Part shown: positions 6,888 to 13,231 of the stretch, piece after piece
Layout of the letters: each line of letters opens with the position of its first letter
How positions within the stretch are numbered: position 1 is the first letter of the stretch
Assembly: GCA_002938075.1 (NCBI GenBank)
Contig: PTLK01000026.1
Span: 1-14,097 of the forward strand
DNA length: 14,097 bases
DNA from: Alphaproteobacteria bacterium MarineAlpha3_Bin3
GTDB lineage: Bacteria; Pseudomonadota; Alphaproteobacteria; Rhodospirillales; Casp-alpha2
Direction: 5' to 3'
Position numbers and translations under genes: made by a program
The notes under the pieces: generated by a model
Told to the model about the DNA's origin: nothing
Databases searched by the model: none
The model's input: the letters and a program-made list of their open reading frames with translations, nothing else

Positions 6888-6914
6888 GCCACCCACGTGG
6901 CCCTCCGAAGGGCG
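6888..6914 (-). other. Tandem overlapping hairpins in the fliX leader
   Basis: Read on the minus strand, GCCCT-TCGG-AGGGC (6914-6901) is followed at once by GGCCAC-GTGG-GTGGCC (6903-6888). The two stems share three bases, so they compete at the junction. The first begins four bases after the stop of a 17-codon ORF. Neither has a T-run. The layout resembles a leader-peptide attenuation region, but that is only a structural resemblance. Confidence 0.4.
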
Positions 6915-6918
6915 ACGT

Positions 6919-6972
6919 CACTCCTGATTCTGCCCAAACACGTATCGGAAAGCCAGAAATTCCTCATCCATG
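6919..6972 (-). CDS. Possible 17-aa leader ORF upstream of fliX
   Basis: The minus strand carries AGGAGG (6984-6979), six bases, then ATG at 6972-6970 and a 17-codon frame (MDEEFLAFRYVFGQNQE) ending in TGA at 6921-6919. The ribosome binding site is one of the best in the window, while fliX, 83 bases further on and in another frame, has none that I can see. Two hairpins follow the stop. The peptide matches nothing I recognise. It may be a leader peptide, a translated small protein or a chance frame. Confidence 0.35.
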
Positions 6973-7015
6973 GCCACCCTCCTGACATGAGGGGAAGCCC
7001 CCGACGGCCCCTAAA

Positions 7016-7036
7016 TGCAAATAATATTCATTCGCA
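7016..7036. promoter_or_regulatory. Fur-box-like inverted repeat upstream of fbpA promoter
   Basis: TGCAAAT (7016-7022) and ATTCGCA (7030-7036) are inverted heptamers separated by seven bases, differing at one position. The same heptamers recur in the downstream site at 7090-7110. This copy lies just upstream of the -35 box of the fbpA promoter and could also cover a divergent promoter toward fliX. Confidence 0.45.
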
Positions 7037-7044
7037 ATTTATCC

Positions 7045-7073
7045 TTGCCTTTCCTTGAAATGCCAAATATAAC
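7045..7073 (+). promoter_or_regulatory. Sigma-70-type promoter of fbpABC
   Basis: TTGCCT (7045-7050), a 17-bp spacer and TATAAC (7068-7073) give a good promoter with an expected start near 7080. It is bracketed by the two Fur-box-like sites, so binding of a repressor to either could block transcription. Confidence 0.65.
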
Positions 7074-7089
7074 GAAATTAGAAAGTAGT

Positions 7090-7110
7090 TGCGAATAATT
7101 CGCATTTGCA
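7090..7110. promoter_or_regulatory. Fur-box-like operator at the fbpA transcription start
   Basis: TGCGAATAATTCGCA (7090-7104) is a perfect 7-1-7 palindrome, the geometry of Fur-family boxes (TGATAATnATTATCA in E. coli). A third heptamer, ATTTGCA (7104-7110), overlaps it at six-base phasing, as seen in extended Fur sites. It lies about 10 bases after the predicted transcript start of an iron-transport operon. Which regulator binds (Fur, Mur, Irr or another) cannot be told from the DNA. Confidence 0.65.
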
Positions 7111-7133
7111 AGTTGGAAAAGATAACAAGTACC

Positions 7134-8180
7134 ATGCGTCGTAATTTTTTAATTTTTTTGATCATTTCGCTCCTGGGCATGACCGGCGCCGCAGTGATGA
7201 GTGGCACCGCCCCCCAGGAGGTCAACCTCTATTCCTACCGCCAACCGTTCCTCATCAACCCCGTTCTCGACGAGTTCACGCGCCGGACCGGAATCAAAGT
7301 CAACGTGGTCTATGCCAAGAAAGGCATGCTTGAAAAGCTAAAGGCAGCGGGCGCAAACACCCCCGCTGACGTTGTTTTAACCGTAGACATAGGGCGCCTC
7401 AACGAATTGAAAAAAGCCGGCCTATTGCAGCCGGTTCGCTCGGCCGTGTTGGAAAACAACATTCCGGCGCATCTCCGCCATCCCGACGGCCTTTGGTTCG
7501 GACTCACCACCCGTGCCCGCATCGCGCTCGTCAGCAAGAACCGGGTCAAGCCGGACGCGCTCAAGACCTACGCCGATCTCGCCGATCCGAAATTCCGGGG
7601 CCGCATCTGTATGCGCTCCGGAAAGCATCCCTACAACGTCGCCTTGATCGCTTCGGTCATCGCCCACGAAGGCGAGGAAGGAGCAGAGAAATGGCTCCGC
7701 GGCGTCAAAGCCAACCTGGCCCGCAAACCGCAGGGCAACGACCGCGCCCAGGCGAAAGCGATCTACGAGGGCGTTTGTGACATCGGAATCGCCAACACCT
7801 ATTACATGGGCAAGATGGCGACCAACGAAAAGAAACCCGAGCAGAAGAAGTGGGCGGAGGCCGTGAGAGTCGTCTTTCTTAATCAGGGCGGCCGCGGCAA
7901 CCATATCAACATCTCGGGTGCGGCGGTGACCAGGAACGCCAAGAATCAGGTCCACGCGGTTAAGCTTATCGAATTCCTGAGCGGCGATTTCGCCCAGAAG
8001 ATATACGCATCGCAAAATTTCGAATACCCGGCCAAGGCCGAGGTCGCCATCGACCCGCTGGTCAGATCCTGGGGCGACTTCAAGGCCGACACAGTCAGCC
8101 TGGAGAAGATAGCCACGCTCCGGGCAACGGCTTCGCGCCTTGTCGACAAAGTCAGGTTTAATGAAGGCCCGGGCAGCTGA
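7134..8180 (+). CDS. fbpA: Ferric iron ABC transporter, periplasmic binding protein (FbpA/FutA type)
   Basis: This is the substrate-binding subunit of a Fe(3+) ABC importer. I chose ATG 7134 (348 aa); the open frame reaches a TTG at 7089, but that lies inside the operator and would spoil the signal peptide MRRNFLIFLIISLLGMTGAA. The mature protein follows the FutA/IdiA pattern: VNLYSYR at 30-36, PADVVLTVDIGRL at 77-89, LRHPDGLWFGLTTRAR at 114-129, YADLADPKFRGRICMRS at 146-162, and GVCDIGIANTYYMGKM at 213-228. Likely iron-binding tyrosines are Y33 or Y35, Y167, Y223 and Y224; C159 and C215 could form a disulfide. It is followed by a hairpin and the permease and ATPase genes. No strong Shine-Dalgarno is visible. 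Symbols fbp, fut and afu are all used for this family. Confidence 0.9.
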   Translation: MRRNFLIFLIISLLGMTGAAVMSGTAPQEVNLYSYRQPFLINPVLDEFTRRTGIKVNVVYAKKGMLEKLKAAGANTPADVVLTVDIGRLNELKKAGLLQPVRSAVLENNIPAHLRHPDGLWFGLTTRARIALVSKNRVKPDALKTYADLADPKFRGRICMRSGKHPYNVALIASVIAHEGEEGAEKWLRGVKANLARKPQGNDRAQAKAIYEGVCDIGIANTYYMGKMATNEKKPEQKKWAEAVRVVFLNQGGRGNHINISGAAVTRNAKNQVHAVKLIEFLSGDFAQKIYASQNFEYPAKAEVAIDPLVRSWGDFKADTVSLEKIATLRATASRLVDKVRFNEGPGS

Positions 8181-8196
8181 ACCGCCCCCGATCACC

Positions 8197-8234
8197 GATA
8201 GGCCAAGCCGCGGTCAGGTGCTGCTTGGCCTATC
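8197..8234 (+). other. 12-bp perfect hairpin between fbpA and fbpB
   Basis: GATAGGCCAAGC (8197-8208) pairs perfectly with GCTTGGCCTATC (8223-8234) around a 14-base loop. No T-run follows, so full termination is unlikely. In binding-protein ABC operons such hairpins often stabilise the upstream binding-protein mRNA or give partial termination, so that more binding protein than permease is made. That role is inferred here. Confidence 0.7.
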
Positions 8235-8312
8235 ATGACTCTGGTTTGAGACCGAGGGGACCAGCCCGCCCAGCCCGCTAGGTGAAACCCGTTAACGAAA
8301 CAGGGGGTATTG

Positions 8313-10046
8313 GTGGCCACTACCACGATGGATAAGGCGAATTCGCTGATGCGGGCCTTTCGGCGTTTAGGGTTCGACGGCTGGGCCATCGGTGCGGTTG
8401 CGGTCGCGGCCCTGGTGGCAACGCCACTGATCGCCGTTGTCATCATCGCCGTCGCCCCCAGCGGTGACATTTGGTCGCATCTTTCATCGACGGTTCTCCC
8501 CCTTTACATCGAAAAAACCCTATTTCTGCTTCTCGGCGTCGGCGTCGGCACCTTCGTGATCGGCACCGGCACCGCGTGGCTGGTGACCATGTGCCGTTTT
8601 CCGGGGCGTTGGTTCTTCAACTGGGCTCTCCTGCTGCCACTGGCGGTGCCGGCTTATGTACTGGCGTTCGTCGTCACCGACCAGTTGGAGTACGCAGGCA
8701 CCCTCCAGGTTTGGCTGCGCGAGATCTTCGGCTGGAAGAACCGCCAGGACTATTGGTTTCCCGAAATCCGGTCCCTCGGCGGCGCGATCGCGGTCATGAC
8801 GCTGGTGTTGTACCCATACGTCTATCTTTTGAGCCGAGCCGCGTTCTTGGAGCAATCGGTCTGCGTGTTGGAGGTCAGCCGCACATTGGGTAAAGGCCCT
8901 TGGCGAGGGTTCTTCTCCGTCGCCCTGCCCCTGGCTAGGCCGGCCATTGTGGTCGGGGTGACCCTGGCGCTGATGGAGGCGTTGAACGATTTCGGCACCG
9001 TCGAGTTCTTCGCCGTACCCACGTTCACGGCCGGGATCTACGACGTATGGCTGAATATGAACAGCGTCGCCGGGGCCGCCCAGATGGCGAGCGTTATGAT
9101 GGTCCTGGTATTGGCCCTCATCGGCACCGAACGCTTCGCCCGGCGCGGCCAGCGCTACCATCACACGTCGAGCAAGTATTCGACGCTGCCGAGCCACCGG
9201 CTTGAAAGCTGGACGGCGGCGTTCGCCTTCGTCGCCTGTCTCTTGCCGGTGCTTCTCGGCTTCGCGCTTCCGGCCGGCGTGCTCACGGCTTACGCGCTCG
9301 AGTTTTACTCAGACACGCTAAGCGCCAAGTTTTTCACCTATGCCGCCAACAGTCTCAGCCTCTCTGCCATAGCCGCCGGGCTGGCGGTGTTGATCGGGTT
9401 GTTCCTGGCCTACGGATCCCGGCTCGGCGGCGGCCCCGTGGTCAAGGCGGCGACCCGGTTTGCCAGCATCGGCTATGCGGTTCCCGGCGCCATTCTCGCC
9501 ATCGGGGTGATGATCCCGTTGGCCCGGCTCGACAACGCCCTGGACGGCCTCAGCCAACAGGTTCTGGGCATACCGACGGGGCTTTTGCTGAGCGGCACCA
9601 TCGTCGCCGTCGTTTACGGCTACGTGGCGCGATTCCTGGCCCTTTCCTACGGCACATTGGAAGCCAGCCTCGACAAGATCACGCCGAGCATGGACGGCGC
9701 CGCCAGGACTCTCGGCTGCACCCCCGGCCAGGCCCTGAGGAGAGTCCATTTTCCCCTCGTCCGCGGGAGCCTGCTGACGGCGGCGCTGCTGGTGTTCGTC
9801 GACTGCATGAAGGAGTTGCCGTTGACCATCATCCTGCGGCCCTTCAACTACGAGACCCTGGCAACCTTCGTCTTTCAGTACGCGTCCGATGAACTGTTGG
9901 AGGAAAGCGCCCTCGGCGCATTGACCATTGTCGCCGCGGGCATCCTGCCGGTAATCCTGTTGAGCCTGACCATCGTCCGCTCCAGGCCCGGCCATCCCGC
10001 CGGCGGCATGGCCGCCGACACCGGCCCCGAGGTGGCGGTGCCATGA
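8313..10046 (+). CDS. fbpB: Ferric iron ABC transporter, fused two-domain permease
   Basis: This inner-membrane subunit forms the channel for Fe(3+) import. The 577-aa protein carries two permease halves in one chain, as usual for FbpB/AfuB, with roughly 12 hydrophobic segments. The two cytoplasmic EAA-type loops that contact the ATPase are at about 186-225 (LEVSRTLGKGPWRGFFSVALP) and 459-500 (SMDGAARTLGCTPGQALRRVHFP). I chose GTG 8313 because AGGGGG lies five bases before it; a TTG at 8310 and an ATG at 8328 are alternatives. A 132-bp gap with a strong hairpin separates it from fbpA, while its stop overlaps the fbpC start (ATGA), indicating translational coupling with the ATPase. Confidence 0.92.
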   Translation: MATTTMDKANSLMRAFRRLGFDGWAIGAVAVAALVATPLIAVVIIAVAPSGDIWSHLSSTVLPLYIEKTLFLLLGVGVGTFVIGTGTAWLVTMCRFPGRWFFNWALLLPLAVPAYVLAFVVTDQLEYAGTLQVWLREIFGWKNRQDYWFPEIRSLGGAIAVMTLVLYPYVYLLSRAAFLEQSVCVLEVSRTLGKGPWRGFFSVALPLARPAIVVGVTLALMEALNDFGTVEFFAVPTFTAGIYDVWLNMNSVAGAAQMASVMMVLVLALIGTERFARRGQRYHHTSSKYSTLPSHRLESWTAAFAFVACLLPVLLGFALPAGVLTAYALEFYSDTLSAKFFTYAANSLSLSAIAAGLAVLIGLFLAYGSRLGGGPVVKAATRFASIGYAVPGAILAIGVMIPLARLDNALDGLSQQVLGIPTGLLLSGTIVAVVYGYVARFLALSYGTLEASLDKITPSMDGAARTLGCTPGQALRRVHFPLVRGSLLTAALLVFVDCMKELPLTIILRPFNYETLATFVFQYASDELLEESALGALTIVAAGILPVILLSLTIVRSRPGHPAGGMAADTGPEVAVP

Positions 10047-11161
10047 GCGGCCTGCATCTGAATAACGTTTCCCACGCCTTCAATTCCGGCAATCCGGTCT
10101 TGAACGGTGTCTCCGTCTTCGTCGCCCCGGGAGAGCTGGTCTGTCTGCTGGGGCCTTCGGGATGCGGCAAGACGACGTTGCTCAGGGTCGCCGCCGGGCT
10201 CGAACACCTGCAGGTGGGACAGGTGACCATTGGCGAACGCGTCGTCGCCGAAGGCCGCCACGGGAAACATATACCGACGGAAAAACGCGGTATCGGCCTG
10301 ATGTTCCAGGATTACGCCCTGTTTCCCCATCTCAATGTTTTGGAAAACGTCACCTTTGGCCTGCCGGAGAACGCCGCCGACCGCCGTCAATGGGCTCTTT
10401 CGGCGTTGTCGCGAATGGGCCTTGCAGACTATGCGGCCAGTTATCCCCATATCCTGTCGGGCGGCCAGCAGCAACGGGTGGCATTGTTGCGCGCCTTGGC
10501 CCCGGAACCCCGGGTTTTGCTGCTGGACGAGCCTTTTTCCGGTCTTGACGTCACCCGGCGTGTCGACATTCGCGCCGAAACACTGGGCCTGCTCAAGGAA
10601 ACCGATGTTGCTACCCTGATGGTCACCCATGACCCCGAAGAGGCGATGTTCATGGCCGACCGCATCCTGGTCATGGACGAAGGCCGTGTCATCCAGGACG
10701 GAACCCCGGTGGAAACCTATTTCGAACCCTTGACCGCCTTCGTCGCCGCCCTTTTCGGCCCAGTCAACCGTCTTCAGGGTATGGTCCGGGACGGCCACGT
10801 GGCTACCATTCTTGGCGATTTTGGGGCGCAACATCTGGAAGACGGGGCGCCGGTGGAAATCCTGATCCGGCACGAAGGTCTGCGCTTGTCGGCGACCGGC
10901 CAAGGTGCTGAAATCCAGCCCGGCGAGAACCCCTGCAAGCCGGCGCCGGTGGATAACGAAAATTCCGCCGGCGCCTGCGGGCGCATGCTTTCGGCCCGGC
11001 CCCTGGGCCGCTCCAGCCATGTTGAATTGGTTTTGACGGCCGAGGACGGTACTGAAATCATTCTGGAAGCCCGGATTCCGGGCGTTTTCCTTCCGCAACC
11101 CGGGGCCGAGGTTTTGGTGACCGCCAATCCCCGGCAAACCCACGTCTTTCTCGCCTCCTGA
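10043..11161 (+). CDS. fbpC: Ferric iron ABC transporter, ATP-binding protein
   Basis: This cytoplasmic ATPase energises the iron importer. In the 372-aa protein the Walker A motif is GPSGCGKTT at 37-45, the Q-loop glutamine is Q89, the ABC signature LSGGQQQR is at 138-145, Walker B VLLLDEP at 158-164 and the switch histidine H196. The region after about 240 is a regulatory TOBE-type domain. Length and layout suit FbpC and related Fe(3+), sulfate or spermidine-type ATPases; the iron assignment comes from the neighbouring binding protein. It starts inside the last codons of the permease gene (four-base overlap). All catalytic motifs are intact. A weak hairpin without a T-run (11194-11208) is the only candidate stop signal downstream. 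Confidence 0.92.
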   Translation: MSGLHLNNVSHAFNSGNPVLNGVSVFVAPGELVCLLGPSGCGKTTLLRVAAGLEHLQVGQVTIGERVVAEGRHGKHIPTEKRGIGLMFQDYALFPHLNVLENVTFGLPENAADRRQWALSALSRMGLADYAASYPHILSGGQQQRVALLRALAPEPRVLLLDEPFSGLDVTRRVDIRAETLGLLKETDVATLMVTHDPEEAMFMADRILVMDEGRVIQDGTPVETYFEPLTAFVAALFGPVNRLQGMVRDGHVATILGDFGAQHLEDGAPVEILIRHEGLRLSATGQGAEIQPGENPCKPAPVDNENSAGACGRMLSARPLGRSSHVELVLTAEDGTEIILEARIPGVFLPQPGAEVLVTANPRQTHVFLAS

Positions 11162-11169
11162 CCCCCCGA

Positions 11170-11227
11170 CCCGGCAAATTTTGCACGGCGCACCGGACCA
11201 AGGGTCCGATACCGGCATTTCCTGCCC
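11170..11227. promoter_or_regulatory. ftr-like enhancer motifs upstream of flgE-like gene
   Basis: CCCGGCAAATTTTGCACGG (11170-11188) strongly resembles the FlbD-bound ftr element of Caulobacter. Its first base is exactly 111 bp before the T of the -24 element. A weaker second copy, CCGGCATTTCCTGCCC, lies at 11212-11227. Confidence 0.55.
11194..11208 (+). other. Short hairpin after fbpC
   Basis: CGGACC (11194-11199) pairs with GGTCCG (11203-11208) around AAG. There is no T-run. It could be a weak or Rho-assisted end for fbpABC; no better terminator is visible before the next gene, so some readthrough into the hook gene is possible. Confidence 0.35.
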
Positions 11228-11252
11228 AGGCGTTCTTTAAATAATTCATAAA

Positions 11253-11265
11253 AATCAACAGATTA
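11253..11265 (+). promoter_or_regulatory. IHF-like site upstream of flgE-like gene
   Basis: AATCAACAGATTA matches WATCAANNNNTTR at every defined position and lies in an AT-rich stretch between the ftr-like motifs and the -24/-12 promoter. Confidence 0.55.
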
Positions 11266-11280
11266 ACCCCTTCCCGGTGT

Positions 11281-11296
11281 TGGCACCCTTCTTGCT
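11281..11296 (+). promoter_or_regulatory. Sigma-54 promoter of flgE-like gene
   Basis: TGGCACCCTTCTTGCT is a full match to the core TGGCAC-N5-TTGCW. The transcript should start near 11307, about 51 bases before the ATG. This gives the hook gene its own late-class control, separate from the iron operon before it. Confidence 0.85.
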
Positions 11297-11357
11297 CCTA
11301 CTTGCATGGAATTGATTCTGGTCCCCTACCGGACCCCCCACGCCGGAGCGACAAACC

Positions 11358-12947
11358 ATGGGTTACTCATTATTTCAGACCCCTACACTCGGGATGTTGT
11401 CGCAGGCGCATGCGCTCAATACCCTCGGCACCAATATCACCAACATCAACACCGGCGGTTTCAAAAGGACCGATACCCGTTTCGCAACGGTGCTGGGCGG
11501 CAATATCCGCACCAGCGCCGCCAGCCCGAATGGAGGCTCCGGCGGCGTCAGACCCAATGATACTCAGACCCTCGATCAACAGGGTATTTTAGAGTCCACA
11601 TCGCGTGGACTGGACTTGGCGATCGCCGGCGACGGGTTCTTCCTTGTCAGCCCGACGCTTAGCATTTCCGACCAGATTCTTTACACCCGCGACGGCAGTT
11701 TCGATATCAACTTCGCCGGAGCGCCGGTGACCGCCATCGGAGACGACGGAAACACCATCAGCGTCCGAAAGGGTTTCTTGACCGACAAGAACGGTTTCTT
11801 CCTCCTCGGCGTGGCACCCGAAGCCGACGGCACCTTCTCAGAGACCGGCGCTTTACAGGCGCTGAGGGTGGATCAGTTCGCCCTTACCAATTCGTTTACC
11901 CCGACAACGGTAGCCAACATATCACTCAACCTTCCCGCGCAGAAGAAATTCGGCGAACCGGATGAATTCCTGAGCCTTAACTTCGTCGATTCCAACGGCA
12001 AGGTGCGCGCCATAACGGCTACATTCGTCAAAACCCCGACCGTCAACCAGTGGCAAATGTTGCTATCGGGCGACGACTTGACCAATTCGACCCTTGGTCC
12101 CGGCGCCGCATTCTCTCTGGCAACGGGCGTGGGAACCGGCAAGCTCCTGGAACTCGACACCGCAACCCAAGAGATACGGGTAAAGTCGGAACAGGTTCAG
12201 TCCGCCGTTTTTCCCGGAGCCTTTATCGGTCTCAAGGCCGGGGATTCGATCACTATATCGGGCTCCACAGCCGCGCCGCCAAGCAACAATGGCACCTTTA
12301 CCATTGGCGCCATCTCATCGGATTTCACCACCATTACCCTTGACACCGCGACGCCATTTCCGAGTGCGTCCGAAGACATTTCCACGGCGGCGACCTTGGA
12401 CTCGACCCGTGTGGTGGGCGACCCACTGGTCTTCAGCCCTAAGGCAACGTTGACGTCGCCGACCAGCTTCACCACCAGTCTGACGTTTAACGACGGCGCC
12501 ACCAGCACCTTTGCGCTCGACATCAGCAGGCTGACCCAATTCACCGGGGATTTTACGCCTTCCTCCTTCCAGCAAAATGGCCTTGCATCCTCCGACATCA
12601 AGGAAGTTTCCTTTGACAAGACCGGCCAAATCATCGGCCAGTTCGAGGACGGGACTTCCCGGATAATTTACAAGATTCCGTTGGCGACGTTCGTCAATCC
12701 CAATGGCCTCCAGGCAGGAAACGGTAATGTTTACGAGGAAACCTCGCTTTCCGGTTCTCCCCGGACAGTCTTCGCCGACACCAGCGGCATCGCCCTTCTG
12801 GCACCGAATACCGTCGAGCTTTCCAACGTCGAACTGGCGGCCCAGTTCACCCAAATGATCCGGGTCCAGCAGGCCTATAATTCGTCGGCGACGGTGTTTA
12901 AAACCGTCGACGAAATGCTCATGGCGGCCCGTGACTTGAAGGCTTGA
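11358..12947 (+). CDS. flgE: Flagellar hook-basal body protein, FlgE family, with extra insert
   Basis: FlgE polymerises into the hook that joins rod and filament. The 529-aa protein has an N-terminal flagellar rod/hook motif in divergent form (LGTNITNINTGGFKRTDTRF, 23-42), the core signatures GLDLAIAGDGFFLV (84-97) and LYTRDGSFDI (108-117), and a FlgE-like C-terminus: IKEVSFDKTGQIIGQFEDG (414-432), ATFVNPNGLQAGNGNVYEET (443-462), and ELSNVELAAQFTQMIRVQQAYNSSATVFKTVDEML (487-521). Residues about 249-355 form an added beta-rich region (KAGDSITISGS ... NNGTFTI ... TTITLDT) not needed for the core hook fold. GGAG lies 9 bases before the ATG. It may be the main hook protein or a second, divergent hook-like protein; the rest of the genome would decide. 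No flgD or fliK is beside it. Confidence 0.85.
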   Translation: MGYSLFQTPTLGMLSQAHALNTLGTNITNINTGGFKRTDTRFATVLGGNIRTSAASPNGGSGGVRPNDTQTLDQQGILESTSRGLDLAIAGDGFFLVSPTLSISDQILYTRDGSFDINFAGAPVTAIGDDGNTISVRKGFLTDKNGFFLLGVAPEADGTFSETGALQALRVDQFALTNSFTPTTVANISLNLPAQKKFGEPDEFLSLNFVDSNGKVRAITATFVKTPTVNQWQMLLSGDDLTNSTLGPGAAFSLATGVGTGKLLELDTATQEIRVKSEQVQSAVFPGAFIGLKAGDSITISGSTAAPPSNNGTFTIGAISSDFTTITLDTATPFPSASEDISTAATLDSTRVVGDPLVFSPKATLTSPTSFTTSLTFNDGATSTFALDISRLTQFTGDFTPSSFQQNGLASSDIKEVSFDKTGQIIGQFEDGTSRIIYKIPLATFVNPNGLQAGNGNVYEETSLSGSPRTVFADTSGIALLAPNTVELSNVELAAQFTQMIRVQQAYNSSATVFKTVDEMLMAARDLKA

Positions 12948-13039
12948 ACCCCGCTTCCAGGGTCAGCCTAGATTCTCCATTCCAGGCAAAAAACCATGCG
13001 CCGACAAGACACGCGGTTTTTCGCCGCCGCCAGCCGCGA

Positions 13040-13097
13040 CCCGGCAAAATTTACCCAGTGGCAACCCGCCTTTACCCCCCCGGCCCCGGCAAACCCC
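13040..13097. promoter_or_regulatory. ftr-like enhancer motifs upstream of flgI
   Basis: CCCGGCAAAATTTACCCA (13040-13057) shares CCCGGCAAA with the motif before the hook gene and, as there, begins exactly 111 bp before the T of the -24 element. A second CCCCGGCAAACCCC half-copy is at 13084-13097. The surrounding 284-bp gap (12948-13231) has no credible gene. Confidence 0.5.
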
Positions 13098-13112
13098 CTC
13101 AACCTCACATAA

Positions 13113-13138
13113 AATCATTATTTTTCAATAAGTTAACC
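13113..13138. promoter_or_regulatory. Possible IHF-like sites upstream of flgI
   Basis: Two imperfect matches to the IHF consensus lie in this AT-rich stretch: AATCATTATTTTT (13113-13125, plus orientation) and CAATAAGTTAACC (13126-13138, minus orientation), each with two mismatches. The position between enhancer and promoter is right; the sequence support is weaker than at the other two promoters. Confidence 0.3.
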
Positions 13139-13150
13139 ACTCAACGGCCT

Positions 13151-13166
13151 TGGCATGGAATTCGCA
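13151..13166 (+). promoter_or_regulatory. Sigma-54 promoter of flgI
   Basis: TGGCATGGAATTCGCA matches TGGCACG-N4-TTGCW with two mismatches (T for C in the -24 box, C for T in the -12 box) and exact spacing. The expected transcript start is near 13177, about 55 bases before the flgI ATG. Confidence 0.65.
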
Positions 13167-13177
13167 ACAAAAAACCC

Positions 13178-13196
13178 GGCGGAAGACGGCTCCGCC
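13178..13196 (+). other. Hairpin at the 5' end of the flgI transcript
   Basis: GGCGGA (13178-13183) pairs with TCCGCC (13191-13196) around a seven-base loop. It begins about one base after the predicted sigma-54 start, so it would cap the 5' end of the mRNA and could slow its decay. Confidence 0.35.
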
Positions 13197-13231
13197 CCAA
13201 TAACCAATGCATTGGAACGGATCGGTAAAAT

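Noticed and set aside
6836..6988. N-terminal extension of FliX from ATG 6988
   Set aside because: The 51 extra residues are Trp-rich and unlike FliX, and they contain hairpins; the family start MRISKV at 6835 fits better.
7089..7133. TTG start for fbpA at 7089
   Set aside because: The extension lies within the operator palindrome and puts charged residues before a good signal peptide; ATG 7134 is preferred.
7422..8195. Minus-strand open frame opposite fbpA
   Set aside because: It shadows a gene with clear FutA/FbpA motifs and has no family features of its own.
9875..11218. Long minus-strand open frame (447 codons) opposite fbpC
   Set aside because: It is antisense to an ATPase with every catalytic motif intact, has no recognisable domain and is explained by GC-rich codon bias.
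12944..13228. Plus-strand open frame between the hook gene and flgI
   Set aside because: It starts at a TTG overlapping the hook gene stop, is rich in Arg and Pro, and runs through the ftr-like sites and the sigma-54 promoter.
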